Assembly: GCF_900108315.1 (NCBI RefSeq)
Contig: NZ_FNVB01000015.1
Location: 1 to 64,000, forward strand
Reading direction: 5' to 3'
Source of the DNA: Saccharopolyspora kobensis
GTDB taxonomy: Bacteria; Actinomycetota; Actinomycetes; Mycobacteriales; Pseudonocardiaceae
DNA: 64,000 nucleotides
Part shown: piece by piece, positions 32,663 through 41,500 of the stretch
How the letters are laid out: each line of letters opens with the position of its first letter
Position numbering within the stretch: the first letter of the stretch is position 1
Program-made: the position numbers and the translations under genes
Notes under the pieces: generated by a model
What the model saw: the letters and a program-made list of their open reading frames with translations, nothing else
The model's database searches: none
Told to the model about the DNA's origin: nothing

Positions 32663-33235
32663 ATGACCGGCGACAAACCGAGCCATAACATCGACGAACG
32701 AATTGGCGAGAGCGGTTCAGCCGGGCGGTTGGAGATCGATACTCCGGTCGTCGCGGACGGCCCCGAGCTCTACCGGATCACTCGTGATTCGGCGGTGCTC
32801 GACGTGAACTCGTCCTACGCCTATCTGTTGTGGTGCCGGGACTTCGCGCAGACCTCAGCGGTGGCGCGCATCGACGGAGCGGTGGTGGGCTTCGTGACCG
32901 GGTACATCCGGCCCGACGCCCCCGACACCCTGGTGGTGTGGCAGATCGCCGTCGATGCCTCCCAGCGCGGTGGTGGCGTGGCCAGTCGGCTGCTGGGGCA
33001 CCTGGTGGACCGCGTGCAGCCGCGCGGGATCCGGTACCTGGAGACGACGATCACCCCGGACAACGCCGCTTCGATCAAGCTGTTCACCGCGCTGGCGCGC
33101 AGCCGCTCGGCGGAACTGCAGCGCAGCGAGCTGTTCACCGCCGACCTGTTCCCGGACGCGCACCTGGGAGAAGACCTGTACCGCATCGGGCCGTTCACCG
33201 CGGCCCCCGCTGTCGCAGCCGCAACCGGCCGCTGA
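32663..33235 (+). CDS. ectA: L-2,4-diaminobutyrate acetyltransferase
   Basis: A 190-residue GNAT-fold EctA, the second step of ectoine synthesis (acetyl-CoA + diaminobutyrate to N-gamma-acetyl-diaminobutyrate). The EctA signature SSYAYLLWCRDFAQTSAVA is followed by VVWQIAVDASQRGGGVASRL (acetyl-CoA loop) and LETTITPDNAASIKLF. The N-terminal ~30 residues are extra relative to compact homologues. The ribosome site for ATG 32663 is weak, so a later start is possible. It is the first gene of ectABCD. Confidence 0.95.
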   Translation: MTGDKPSHNIDERIGESGSAGRLEIDTPVVADGPELYRITRDSAVLDVNSSYAYLLWCRDFAQTSAVARIDGAVVGFVTGYIRPDAPDTLVVWQIAVDASQRGGGVASRLLGHLVDRVQPRGIRYLETTITPDNAASIKLFTALARSRSAELQRSELFTADLFPDAHLGEDLYRIGPFTAAPAVAAATGR

Positions 33236-33301
33236 CGCACGAAGCCTTGCCTGCTGCCGAGGCGCGCCCGCAGTGCGCCGCCCGGCACGAACGGAGGATC
33301 C

Positions 33302-34549
33302 GTGAACGACATCTTCGCAACCCTGGAATCCGAAGTCCGCAGCTACTGCCGCACCTGGCCGACGGTGTTCGACCGCGCCTCCGGCAGCTACCTGTACGAC
33401 CAGGACGGCACCGCCTACCTGGACTTCTTCGCCGGTGCCGGGGCGCTCAACTACGGGCACAACAACCCGGCGCTCAAACGCAAGCTCCTCGAGTACCTGG
33501 AGCGGGACGGCGTCACCCACGCCCTGGACCAGTCCACCGTCGCCAAGGGCGAGTTCCTGCAGGCCTTCCAGCAGAACGTGCTCGAACCGCGCGGGCTGAA
33601 CTACAAGGTCCAGTTCCCCGGCCCGACCGGCACCAACTCGGTCGAGTCGGCGCTGAAGCTGGTCCGCAAGATCACCGGCCGCGAGTCCATCATCAGCTTC
33701 ACCAACGCCTTCCACGGCATGACGCTGGGGTCGCTGTCGGTGACCGGCAACTCGATGAAGCGCGGCGGCGCGGGCATCCCGCTGGTGCACGCCACGCCGA
33801 TGCCCTACGACGACTACTTCGACGGCCAGGTCCCGGACTTCCTGTACTTCGAGAAGATGCTCGAGGACAGCGGTAGCGGGCTCAACGAGCCGGCCGCGGT
33901 CATCGTCGAGACGCTGCAGGGCGAGGGCGGCATCAACTCGTCCCGGCCGGAGTGGCTGCGCGGGCTCTACGACCTGTGCCAGAAGCACGGCATGCTGATG
34001 ATCGTCGACGACGTGCAGATGGGCTGCGGCCGCACCGGCCCGTTCTTCAGCTTCGAAGAGGCCGGCATCCAGCCCGACATCGTCTGCCTGTCGAAGTCCA
34101 TCGGCGGCTACGGCCTGCCGATGGCGCTGACGCTGATCAAGCCGGAGCACGACGTGTGGGAGCCGGGCGAGCACAACGGCACCTTCCGCGGCAACAGCCC
34201 GGCGTTCGTCACCGCGACCGAGGCCATCAAGCAGTACTGGGCCGACGACTCGCTGGAGAAGGCGACCGTCGCCAAGGGCGAGCGGGTCGGCGCGGTGCTG
34301 GAGGAGATCGCCACCGAGCACGGCGGGGCCATCTCGAAGGGCCGCGGCCTGGCGCGCGGCATCGGATTCGACGACCTCAACGTGGCGGGCAAGGTCTCCA
34401 AGGCGGCGTTCGACCGCAAACTGCTGGTGGAGACCTCCGGCCCGTCCAGCGAGGTCCTGAAGATCATGCCGCCGCTGACCGTCTCGGACGACGAGCTGGA
34501 GAAGGGCCTGCAGATCATCCGCGAGTCGGTCCGCGAAGTGCTGGCCTGA
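33302..34549 (+). CDS. ectB: L-2,4-diaminobutyrate transaminase
   Basis: A 415-residue class III PLP aminotransferase that converts aspartate semialdehyde plus glutamate to diaminobutyrate. Motifs include FFAGAGALNYGHNNP, the PLP-phosphate region FPGPTGTNSVESALKL, IVDDVQMGCGRTG, and the PLP lysine in CLSKSIGGYGLPMA. The length is typical of EctB. GTG at 33302 follows GGAGG. It is 66 bp downstream of ectA. Confidence 0.96.
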   Translation: MNDIFATLESEVRSYCRTWPTVFDRASGSYLYDQDGTAYLDFFAGAGALNYGHNNPALKRKLLEYLERDGVTHALDQSTVAKGEFLQAFQQNVLEPRGLNYKVQFPGPTGTNSVESALKLVRKITGRESIISFTNAFHGMTLGSLSVTGNSMKRGGAGIPLVHATPMPYDDYFDGQVPDFLYFEKMLEDSGSGLNEPAAVIVETLQGEGGINSSRPEWLRGLYDLCQKHGMLMIVDDVQMGCGRTGPFFSFEEAGIQPDIVCLSKSIGGYGLPMALTLIKPEHDVWEPGEHNGTFRGNSPAFVTATEAIKQYWADDSLEKATVAKGERVGAVLEEIATEHGGAISKGRGLARGIGFDDLNVAGKVSKAAFDRKLLVETSGPSSEVLKIMPPLTVSDDELEKGLQIIRESVREVLA

Positions 34550-34567
34550 CCTGCGGCTCCCGGGAAA

Positions 34568-34603
34568 TCCCGGCACCCGGACGATCGAATCCGCGTGCCG
34601 GGA
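34568..34603 (+). terminator. Hairpin between ectB and ectC
   Basis: TCCCGGCAC and GTGCCGGGA arms with an 18-nt spacer in the 134-bp ectB-ectC gap. No T-run follows. It may only adjust transcript stability or partial termination. Confidence 0.4.
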
Positions 34604-34683
34604 CTACTCCCGCGAGGGCACCTCTGAGAATCTGCGGCAGTGCGCGATAGCGCGAACTAGTACTGAGACCCCCTGGAGGAAAC

Positions 34684-35094
34684 GTGATCGTCCGGCACCT
34701 GTCGGAAATCGAGGACACCGACGCCGACATCAAGACGGAGAACTGGCGCAGCAAGCGGATCGTCCTGGCCAAGGACAAGCTCGGCTTCTCGGTGCACGAG
34801 ACCACGCTCTACGCGGGCACGGTGAACGACTTCTGGTACGCCAACCACATCGAGGCCGTGTTCATCACTTCCGGTGAGGGCGAGGTCGAGAACAAGGCGA
34901 CCGGCGAGGTGCACCAGCTCAAGCCGGGTTCGATCTACGTGCTCAACAACGCCGACAAGCACCAGGTCCGGCCGCGCACCGAGATGAAGACCGTCTGCGT
35001 GTTCAACCCGCCCGTGACCGGGCGCGAGGTGCACGACGAGGACGGCGTGTACCCCCTGATCGTCGAGGAGGACGAGGCGGCGGCGGCCAACTGA
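34684..35094 (+). CDS. ectC: L-ectoine synthase
   Basis: A 136-residue cupin enzyme that cyclises N-gamma-acetyl-diaminobutyrate to ectoine. The start IVRHLSEIEDTDADI and the core GTVNDFWYANHIEAVFITSGEGEVE are characteristic, followed by LKPGSIYVLNNADKHQVR and CVFNPPVTGREVHDEDGVYP. Glu and His residues of the cupin iron site appear conserved (HIEAVF, NADKHQ). The length is normal. GTG/ATG choice: ATG is absent and the GTG at 34684 follows CTGGAGGAAAC. Confidence 0.96.
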   Translation: MIVRHLSEIEDTDADIKTENWRSKRIVLAKDKLGFSVHETTLYAGTVNDFWYANHIEAVFITSGEGEVENKATGEVHQLKPGSIYVLNNADKHQVRPRTEMKTVCVFNPPVTGREVHDEDGVYPLIVEEDEAAAAN

Positions 35095-35118
35095 GCCCCG
35101 TGCGCTTGTCCACCGCCC

Positions 35119-35150
35119 GTGGCGGGTAACCAAGGCTGGTTACCCGCCAC
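35119..35150 (+). terminator. Strong hairpin between ectC and ectD
   Basis: A perfect 13-bp stem, GTGGCGGGTAACC with its complement, and a 6-nt loop, 25 bp after ectC. It suggests that ectABC and ectD are at least partly separate transcription units. Confidence 0.7.
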
Positions 35151-35290
35151 GCGCACAACTGGTCTCCCCCTGCTCGGGGGGATTGCGGGCGCGCCGAGTG
35201 CGTGCCGCTTCTAACCGAGGAACCGAGAAATGGCGGCGGTGCCGACGGCACCGACCGCTCCGGCGGGAATTCGCGAAGGAGGCGCAACCC

Positions 35291-36193
35291 ATGACCGTCG
35301 CTGAACTCAGCACCCAGGACCGCTACCCGACCCGGGTGGGCGCCGAACCGTCCCCGATCGACCGGGACGATCCCACCGTCTGGCCCGGTGTGGACGCGGG
35401 CCCGGCCAGCGCGGCGGAGCTCCGCTCGCACGAGGTCAAGGGCTTCCACGTCGTGGAGGGTCTGCTGTCCCCGGCTGAGGTGCAGACGTACTGGCAGGAG
35501 CTGGAACGGCTCACCAGCGATCCGGCGGTGCGCGCCGACGAGCGCACCATCGTCGAGCGGTCGTCGGACGAGGTCCGCTCGATCTTCGAGGTGCACCGCA
35601 CCAGCGAACTGATCGCCGAGCTGGCCCGCGACCCGCGGGTACTGGACCGGGCCCGGCAGATCCTCGGCTCGGACGTGTACGTGCACCAGAGCCGGATCAA
35701 CTACATGCCCGGCTACCGGGGCACCGGCTTCTACTGGCACTCGGACTTCGAGACCTGGCACGCCGAGGACGGCATGCCCGCGATGCGGGCGGTCAGCATC
35801 TCGATCGCCCTCACCGACAACTACGCGTTCAACGGCGGTCTGATGATCATGCCGGGCTCGCACCGGACGTTCGTGCCCTGCGCAGGCGAAACGCCCGAGG
35901 ACAACTACAAGTCCTCGCTCAAGGAGCAGCGCGTCGGGGTGCCCAGCGAGGAAGCCATCACGCGGATGGCCTACGAGCACGGCATCGAGCAGTTCACCGG
36001 TCCGGCGGGCTCGGCCCTGTGGTTCGACTCGAACTGCATGCACGCCTCCGGAAACAACATCACGCCGTTCCCGCGCTCGAACATCTTCATCGTGTTCAAC
36101 AGCGTGGAGAACACCCTGGAACGCCCGTTCGCGGCGCAGATCCCGCGCCCGCGCTTCATCGCGTCCCAGGACCACACCCCGCTCACCCGCTGA
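35291..36193 (+). CDS. ectD: Ectoine 5-hydroxylase
   Basis: A 300-residue 2-oxoglutarate/Fe(II) dioxygenase making 5-hydroxyectoine. The iron facial triad is His and Asp in FYWHSDFETWH plus the distal His in DSNCMHASGNN. The 2-oxoglutarate Arg lies in PFPRSNIFIVFNS. The EctD signature FETWHAEDGMPAMRAVSIS is present. ATG at 35291 follows AAGGAGG. The longer upstream frame has no family similarity. A 44-bp hairpin repeat follows the stop by six bases. Confidence 0.95.
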   Translation: MTVAELSTQDRYPTRVGAEPSPIDRDDPTVWPGVDAGPASAAELRSHEVKGFHVVEGLLSPAEVQTYWQELERLTSDPAVRADERTIVERSSDEVRSIFEVHRTSELIAELARDPRVLDRARQILGSDVYVHQSRINYMPGYRGTGFYWHSDFETWHAEDGMPAMRAVSISIALTDNYAFNGGLMIMPGSHRTFVPCAGETPEDNYKSSLKEQRVGVPSEEAITRMAYEHGIEQFTGPAGSALWFDSNCMHASGNNITPFPRSNIFIVFNSVENTLERPFAAQIPRPRFIASQDHTPLTR

Positions 36194-36199
36194 CCGGAT

Positions 36200-36243
36200 C
36201 CGTGAGCGCTTTGGGGTGCTATGGCGCCCCAAAGCGCTCACGG
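36200..36243. repeat. 44-bp GTGAGCG hairpin element, copy 3
   Basis: Arm CCGTGAGCGCTTTGGGGTG, loop CTATGG, right arm CGCCCCAAAGCGCTCACGG. It lies exactly between the convergent ectD and AlgJ-like genes, six to eight bases from each stop, so it is well placed as a bidirectional terminator. Confidence 0.9.
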
Positions 36244-36251
36244 CCCGCGGG

Positions 36252-37529
36252 TCAGCGGATGGGGTGGGCTGCCAGGATTGCGCCTGCCTTGTCGGCGACG
36301 GCTGCGTCGAGCATCGGGTAGCGGCCTCCTGCGACGAAGCGCTCGGAGAGCTCGAAGGTCACGATCTCGCCTTCGGCGAGGAGCCGGCCGGCCGCTTCCG
36401 GGTCCACCGCGACCTGGTCCGGGTGCACGATCGTCAGGTCGGTGAAGGTCGCCGCCAGGTACGGGCTGGCGAACTGGGTGAACGAGTCGCCCACCATCCG
36501 CATCGGCCGGGTGACCATGCCCGGCTTCGGCGGCGATTCCAGGTGCAGCGGCTCGTGGAAGTCGCTGGGCTCGAACTGGGTGTTGTCCACGTCGCTGCCG
36601 TCCGGCGCCAGCGAGTACGCCTGGATCGGCACGGTGCGGTCCTGGCCCAGCAGGTCCGGGATGTCCGCGCTGTGCGGGTACTGCCGCGACGGCCGGACCT
36701 TCCAGTCGCGCGTCGCGCCCGGTTCCAGGCGTTCGGCGAGCTGGTAGGCCATGGTGATGCCGCCCTCGTGCGTCCAGTGCGTGTCGATGTCGTGGTAGAT
36801 CGGCCGCTGGTTGCGCGCGGCGACCTCGCGCAGCTGGTTGCGCATGTCCAGCGCGCCGGTCTCGCGCGGAACGCGCTTCCAGAACTCCTCGCGGGCCTTC
36901 GTCGAGCAGTCCTCGCCCGCGTAGGCGTCCGGCAGGTTCTCCGGGTACACAGTGGACTTGTCGGGGGCGACGACGAGCTGGAACTTCCGCCCGGACGCCT
37001 CCACCACGGCGCGCCAGCGGCGCAGCCCGGCGATCACCTCGTCCAGCGAGCGCTTCGGCACGCAGCGGTAGGACACGTCGTGCCCCAGGAACAGCCAGCC
37101 GCCCTTGCCCTCGATGACCGCGGGGAACACGTTCTCGTCGATCTGCGGCTTCTCGTCGACCTGCCCGGCACCCACCGGCGAGGTGTGCGAACCGCCGTCC
37201 AGCCGAGCGGGCTCGCCGAAGACGCCGCGGCTGAGCGCGTCCACCGACTGCACGGCCTGCCGCCGGAACGGCAGGTGATCGGTGGCCCAGGCGTTCATCC
37301 CGGTGAAGAAGCCCCACCCCTCGGTGACGCTCGGGAAGGCCGCCAGCGGCCGGTTCTCCAGCTGCCCGGGCCGAGCCCCGAAGACCCAGCTCACCAGGGG
37401 CGCGGTGAAGAACAGGACGGCGCACACCAGCGCCGCGAGCTGCCGCCTGCCGTGCCGCGGCCGGTGCAGCGGGTGCTCCCGCGGCAACCACGCCTCGTGG
37501 ACCGGGGGGAGCTTCTTCTGCCGCGACAC
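36252..37529 (-). CDS. AlgJ/AlgX-like SGNH O-acetyltransferase-type membrane protein
   Basis: 425 residues. An N-terminal membrane helix lies at ~30-50 (LAALVCAVLFFTAPLVSWVF). An ALGX/ALGJ-type SGNH domain follows, with ENRPLAAFPS near the start, WLFLGHDV, the catalytic Asp-His motif in YHDIDTHWTHEGG, and the Ser block RMVGDSFTQF. In alginate and related polymer acetylation, such proteins act outside the membrane with an AlgI-type MBOAT protein. One is encoded at 40067-41500. The acceptor polymer here is unknown. Confidence 0.85.
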   Translation of the reverse strand: MSRQKKLPPVHEAWLPREHPLHRPRHGRRQLAALVCAVLFFTAPLVSWVFGARPGQLENRPLAAFPSVTEGWGFFTGMNAWATDHLPFRRQAVQSVDALSRGVFGEPARLDGGSHTSPVGAGQVDEKPQIDENVFPAVIEGKGGWLFLGHDVSYRCVPKRSLDEVIAGLRRWRAVVEASGRKFQLVVAPDKSTVYPENLPDAYAGEDCSTKAREEFWKRVPRETGALDMRNQLREVAARNQRPIYHDIDTHWTHEGGITMAYQLAERLEPGATRDWKVRPSRQYPHSADIPDLLGQDRTVPIQAYSLAPDGSDVDNTQFEPSDFHEPLHLESPPKPGMVTRPMRMVGDSFTQFASPYLAATFTDLTIVHPDQVAVDPEAAGRLLAEGEIVTFELSERFVAGGRYPMLDAAVADKAGAILAAHPIR

Positions 37530-37706
37530 ACCCCAACGTTAACCGGCCACTCACCGCGACCGTTCGAAAACTCGCAGATCCGCGGCACCACCCGCCGCCG
37601 CGTCGGCTGATCTGTTCGGGTGAAGCGCAGATCCGGGGCCGCAGCGCCCAGGGCACCGCTGAGACGATCCAGACCTCTGCGCGGAATCAACCAGGGAAGC
37701 GGGAAC

Positions 37707-38834
37707 ATGTCGAGCGCCAAGGGGTTCTTGTCCTACGTCCACGCGGACGACGCCGCGGAATCCGGCAGGATCGCGCAGCTCGCCCGGGACGTGGTGGCGC
37801 AGTACGAGATGATCACCGGTGAGCAGATCGACCTGTTCCTGGACCGCGACGAGATCTCCTGGGGCGAGGACTGGCGCTCCAAGATCGACGGCACCCTCGC
37901 TGACGTGGCCTTCTTCATCCCGGTGCTCACGCGGCGCTACTTCCGGAGCCAGGAATGCCGCCGCGAGCTGGACTTCTTCATCAAGAAGGCCCGAGCGCTC
38001 GGCCTCGCCGAGCTGATCCTGCCGATCCTCTACATCGACTTCGCCGAACTCCGCGAGGAGCCGCCGACCGACGAGCTGATCGCGCGCACCCGCGCCTTCC
38101 AGTGGGTCGACTGGACCGATCTCCGGTTCGCGGCCACCACCTCCCCGGAATACCGGAAAGCAGTGGCGCAGCTGGCACAACGGCTCGCGGAGGCCGCGAC
38201 CGCCGCTGAGGCCGTGGATGGCGGCGACGCCGCGACCAGCCGGGAGTCGGTCCCGTCCGCGCCGGGATTCGTCGACGTGGTGGCCGAGGCCGAGGAAGTC
38301 ATGCCCGCGTGGACGGAAACGGTTCGCCGGATCACGGCGGAGATCCTCCGCATCGAGGAGCTCGCCACCACCGCGGGAGAGGCGATCCAGGCCAGTGATG
38401 CCCGAGGGCAGGGGTCGGCCACCAGGAACGCGATCTTCAACCAGTTCGCCCAGGAGCTGAAGCCTCCGGCGGAGCAGATCGCGAGACTGGGCAACGAATT
38501 CGCCGCCCAGCTCCACACGGTGGACCTGGGCATGCAGGCGGTCCTCGCGCGCATACCCGGCGAACTCAGGCAGAACTCGACCAGCGCCGAGGACGTCCAC
38601 GACTTCTTCGACCTGGTCCGGCAGATGGCGTCCGGTTCCGCGGAGGGCCTGGGGGCGTTGAAGGAGTTGGTGTCGACGATCGAGCCCGTCGAGCGGGAAT
38701 CGCGCAATCTGCGCCCCGTTCTCCGCGAGCTGCGCAAAGGCCTGACGCTCATGGTCGACGGCGACGAGGTCATCCAGAACTGGGTCAAGCAGATGGACGG
38801 CCTGCAAGTGCCCCCGCGCCCGGAGTCCGGCTGA
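37707..38834 (+). CDS. TIR-domain protein with helical C-terminal region
   Basis: 375 residues. An N-terminal TIR domain spans ~5-160: AKGFLSYVHADD (first strand), IDLFLDRDEISWGEDWRSKI, VAFFIPVLTRRYFRSQECRREL with the likely catalytic Glu87 in the S-x-x-C-x-x-E-L pattern, then ILPILYIDF. The C-terminal ~200 residues are predicted mainly helical and have no recognised domain. Bacterial TIR domains often cleave NAD+, for example in phage defence (Thoeris, TIR-pAgo). Whether this one is an enzyme or a scaffold is open. ATG at 37707 fits the TIR start. It is divergent from the AlgJ-like gene, and no partner defence gene is visible. Confidence 0.85.
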   Translation: MSSAKGFLSYVHADDAAESGRIAQLARDVVAQYEMITGEQIDLFLDRDEISWGEDWRSKIDGTLADVAFFIPVLTRRYFRSQECRRELDFFIKKARALGLAELILPILYIDFAELREEPPTDELIARTRAFQWVDWTDLRFAATTSPEYRKAVAQLAQRLAEAATAAEAVDGGDAATSRESVPSAPGFVDVVAEAEEVMPAWTETVRRITAEILRIEELATTAGEAIQASDARGQGSATRNAIFNQFAQELKPPAEQIARLGNEFAAQLHTVDLGMQAVLARIPGELRQNSTSAEDVHDFFDLVRQMASGSAEGLGALKELVSTIEPVERESRNLRPVLRELRKGLTLMVDGDEVIQNWVKQMDGLQVPPRPESG

Positions 38835-38875
38835 ACTCACCGGCGCTCGGTCGCGCATCGCGGTAGCGTCCGCGC

Positions 38876-39235
38876 ATGTACCGCGACGCGTTCCCGATCC
38901 TGTCCAGCCCGGATCTCGACCGGGCGATGCGCTTCTACCGCGACCTGCTCGGCTTCCGGCCGGAGTACCGGTTCCCCGCCGAGGGCGACGCGGAGTTCGT
39001 GACGCTCCGCTCCGGCGATCTCAAGCTCGGTCTCGCACGAGACGCGAAGGCTGAGATCGGCGAGCACTTCGCGCTGTGGCTCTACACCGACGACGTCGAC
39101 CGGGCCGTGGCCGAGCTGCGCGCGGCAGGCGCACCGGTCCGCCGGGAGCCGCAGGACATGCCGTGGGGCGAGCGGGTGGCCACCGTCGCCGACCCCGACG
39201 GCAACTCGGTCCACCTCGGAGCTACTCGACGTTGA
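38876..39235 (+). CDS. VOC (glyoxalase/bleomycin-resistance) family protein
   Basis: A 119-residue two-beta-alpha-beta-beta-beta unit protein. It starts DAFPILSSPDLDRAMRFYRDLLGF, has the middle HFALWLYTDDVDRAVAEL, and ends in the typical VATVADPDGNSVHL. Members bind small molecules or metals and include glyoxalases, dioxygenases and antibiotic-binding proteins. The substrate is unknown. Its last 14 bp overlap the 3' end of the convergent PP2C gene. Confidence 0.88.
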   Translation: MYRDAFPILSSPDLDRAMRFYRDLLGFRPEYRFPAEGDAEFVTLRSGDLKLGLARDAKAEIGEHFALWLYTDDVDRAVAELRAAGAPVRREPQDMPWGERVATVADPDGNSVHLGATRR

Positions 39236-39923
39236 CCACGACCGCGCTGACGTTGTCGTCGGAGTGCTGCTCCACGGCGGCCGCGACGAGCTGCTCGGCG
39301 GCGTCCTGCGGGTTCGGCTCCGAGCTCAGGATCTCCTCGATCTCCTCGGTGGACAGCGTCTTGAACAGGCCGTCCGAGCAGATCAGCAGCCGGTCCCCCG
39401 GCAGGCAGGACAGCTCGATGCGGTCGACCTCGACCTCCGGGCCGACGCCGATCGCCCGGGTGAGCACGTTCCGGTGCGGGTGCTCGTCGGCCGCGTCCTC
39501 GCTGACCGCCCCCGCGCGCAGCAGCTCCGCGATGACGGTGTGATCGCGGGTCAGCAGTTCGAGGTTGCCGTTGCGGAGCCGGTACAGCCGCGAGTCGCCC
39601 ACGTGCGCGGCCACGACGCCGGCGTCGGTCGTCATCGCCACGGCGACCAGCGTGGTGCCCATGGTCACCGCTTCGCGGTCCGCGCGTCTGAGCACCGCCC
39701 GGTTGGCCTGCTGGCAGGCGTGCAGCAGCCCGGCGGAGCTGCGATCGGTGGCGAAGTCCGCGTTCAGCGCGTCCAGCGCGAGCCTGCTGGCGACCTCCCC
39801 GCTCGACAACCCGCCCACCCCGTCCGCGAGCCCGAACAGCCCGTCACCGACGACCACCGCGTCCTGGTTGTTCCTGCGTCCGCCCTGGTGCGTCGCCGCC
39901 CCGGCGACAAGCGTGCTGCTCAC
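39222..39923 (-). CDS. PP2C-family serine/threonine phosphatase
   Basis: A 233-residue PPM phosphatase. Motifs are RRNNQDAVVV, GLFGLADGVGG (metal Asp), TMGTTLVAVA, AAHVGDSRLYRLRNG, LLICSDGL and EQHSDDNVSAVVV. These give all the Asp residues of the two-metal centre. It removes phosphate from Ser/Thr proteins and would oppose Hanks-type kinases such as PknA/PknB. No kinase is in the window. GTG at 39923, with GGAGGGG upstream, is the supported start. Confidence 0.92.
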   Translation of the reverse strand: MSSTLVAGAATHQGGRRNNQDAVVVGDGLFGLADGVGGLSSGEVASRLALDALNADFATDRSSAGLLHACQQANRAVLRRADREAVTMGTTLVAVAMTTDAGVVAAHVGDSRLYRLRNGNLELLTRDHTVIAELLRAGAVSEDAADEHPHRNVLTRAIGVGPEVEVDRIELSCLPGDRLLICSDGLFKTLSTEEIEEILSSEPNPQDAAEQLVAAAVEQHSDDNVSAVVVNVE

Positions 39924-40066
39924 TTCGGATCCCCTCCGTTGGGTTGACCGGTCGAACTGCTCGATCGGAAGACGGCCACCGCCCGCTGAGGTTCGCACGA
40001 TCTCGCAATCCGAGTCCGCAGATCACACCGGCCCCCGCCCCGTCCCACGAAGAAGAGTCAAACACC

Positions 40067-41500
40067 TCAGAACTGGTAGTAGAGGAAGGGGCTGAAGGAG
40101 CCGGTGGCGACGAGGAGGCCGGAGTAGCCCAGGCCCAGGGTCAGGACGCCGATGCGGAGGGCCTTGGCCCGGCGGGTCCGGACCGACTCCAGGAACGGGC
40201 CGGTGCCCGCGTTCGCCGGGAGGAAGACCACCACCAGCGCCAGCAGCAGGAACACCAGGCGCTGGTTGGTCACCGCCGCCGCCACGATGTCGGTCAGGCC
40301 CGCGAAGTCCGGGACCAGCATGTGCCCCAGCATGACGAACGCGCTGGTCAGGTCAGGCGAGCGGAAGAAGACCCAGCCGATCACCACCAGCAGCATCGTC
40401 AGCGCACGGCGGGCGATGCGGGCCCGGGAGTCGGACGGGGCGTGGGCCCAGCCGAACCGCCGCTCGACGACCAGCAGCAGGCCGTGGAACAGGCCCCACA
40501 CCAGGTACGTCCAGGCCGCACCGTGCCAGAAGCCGGTCAGCACGAAGATGATCGCCAGGTTGCGGTAGGTGCGGGCCGGGCCGCCCCGGTTGCCGCCGAG
40601 CGGGATGTAGACGTAGTCGCGGAACCAGCGCGACAGCGACATGTGCCAGCGGCGCCAGAACTCGGTGACCGTCACCGAGGAGTACGGCCGGGCGAAGTTC
40701 TCCGGCAGCCGGAAACCCAGCATCCGGCCCAGCCCGATGGCCATGTCCGAATAGCCGGAGAAGTCGAAGTACAGCTGCATCGCGTAGCCGATCGCGCCGA
40801 GCCAGGCGATCGCGAACGTCATGTCCTCGTCCGGCGTCGCGAAGCAGGCGTCCACCATCGGCGCCAGCGTGTCGGCGATCACGACCTTCTTCGTCAGCCC
40901 CCACGCGAAGCGCGGGAACCCGGCCGCGATGTCGTCGAGCCGGTGCGTGCGCTCCTGCGGCAGCTGGTCGGCTATCTCCCGGTAGCGCACGATCGGACCC
41001 GCCACCAGCTGCGGGAACATCGCGATGTAGGTGATGAACGAGACCGGGTTGCGCAGCGCGGGCCGCTCGCCGCGGTAGATGTCCACCACGTAGGAGATGT
41101 GGTGGAACGTGTAGAAGGAGATGCCGATCGGCAGCGCCAGCTCCAGCACCGGGAAGTCGCCGCCGAACCAGCTGCTGAGCACCGCCAGCTGCTCGGTGGC
41201 GAACCCGGCGTACTTCCACACCGCCAGGATCGCCAGGTTGAACGACACCGCGCCGATCAGCACCCATCGGCGCCGGTTCCGCTCGAAGCCCCACTCGACC
41301 GGTTCCAGCCGCAGACCGGCGAAGTAGTTCACCACGATGCACGCCAGCAGCAGCAGCGTGGTGCCGCCCGCGCCGCTGGCGTAGAACAGCAGGCTGGCCA
41401 CCGCGACCACGGCGTTGCGCCCGGCGCGCGGCGCGATCAGCACTGCCGCCAGCACAGCGGGCAGGAAGTACCAGAGGAACAGGGGGCTTGCGAACGACAT
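40067..41500 (-). CDS. MBOAT-family O-acyltransferase (AlgI-like)
   Basis: A 477-residue polytopic protein with ~10-11 membrane helices. AlgI hallmarks are LPIGISFYTFHHISYVVDIYRG, FPQLVAGPIVRY, YFDFSGYSDMAIGLGRMLGF, FWRRWHMSLSRWFRDYVYIPLGGN, and the catalytic His in LTGFWHGAAWTYLVWG. Such proteins pass acetyl groups across the membrane to an SGNH partner that acylates an exopolymer. The AlgJ-like protein at 36252-37529 is the likely partner. It is divergent from the scramblase-like gene. Confidence 0.94.
   Translation of the reverse strand: MSFASPLFLWYFLPAVLAAVLIAPRAGRNAVVAVASLLFYASGAGGTTLLLLACIVVNYFAGLRLEPVEWGFERNRRRWVLIGAVSFNLAILAVWKYAGFATEQLAVLSSWFGGDFPVLELALPIGISFYTFHHISYVVDIYRGERPALRNPVSFITYIAMFPQLVAGPIVRYREIADQLPQERTHRLDDIAAGFPRFAWGLTKKVVIADTLAPMVDACFATPDEDMTFAIAWLGAIGYAMQLYFDFSGYSDMAIGLGRMLGFRLPENFARPYSSVTVTEFWRRWHMSLSRWFRDYVYIPLGGNRGGPARTYRNLAIIFVLTGFWHGAAWTYLVWGLFHGLLLVVERRFGWAHAPSDSRARIARRALTMLLVVIGWVFFRSPDLTSAFVMLGHMLVPDFAGLTDIVAAAVTNQRLVFLLLALVVVFLPANAGTGPFLESVRTRRAKALRIGVLTLGLGYSGLLVATGSFSPFLYYQF

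Noticed and set aside
36252..37529. AlgJ-like gene as part of the ectoine cluster
   Set aside because: It is convergent with ectD, separated by a terminator-like repeat, and its family acts on polymer acylation.
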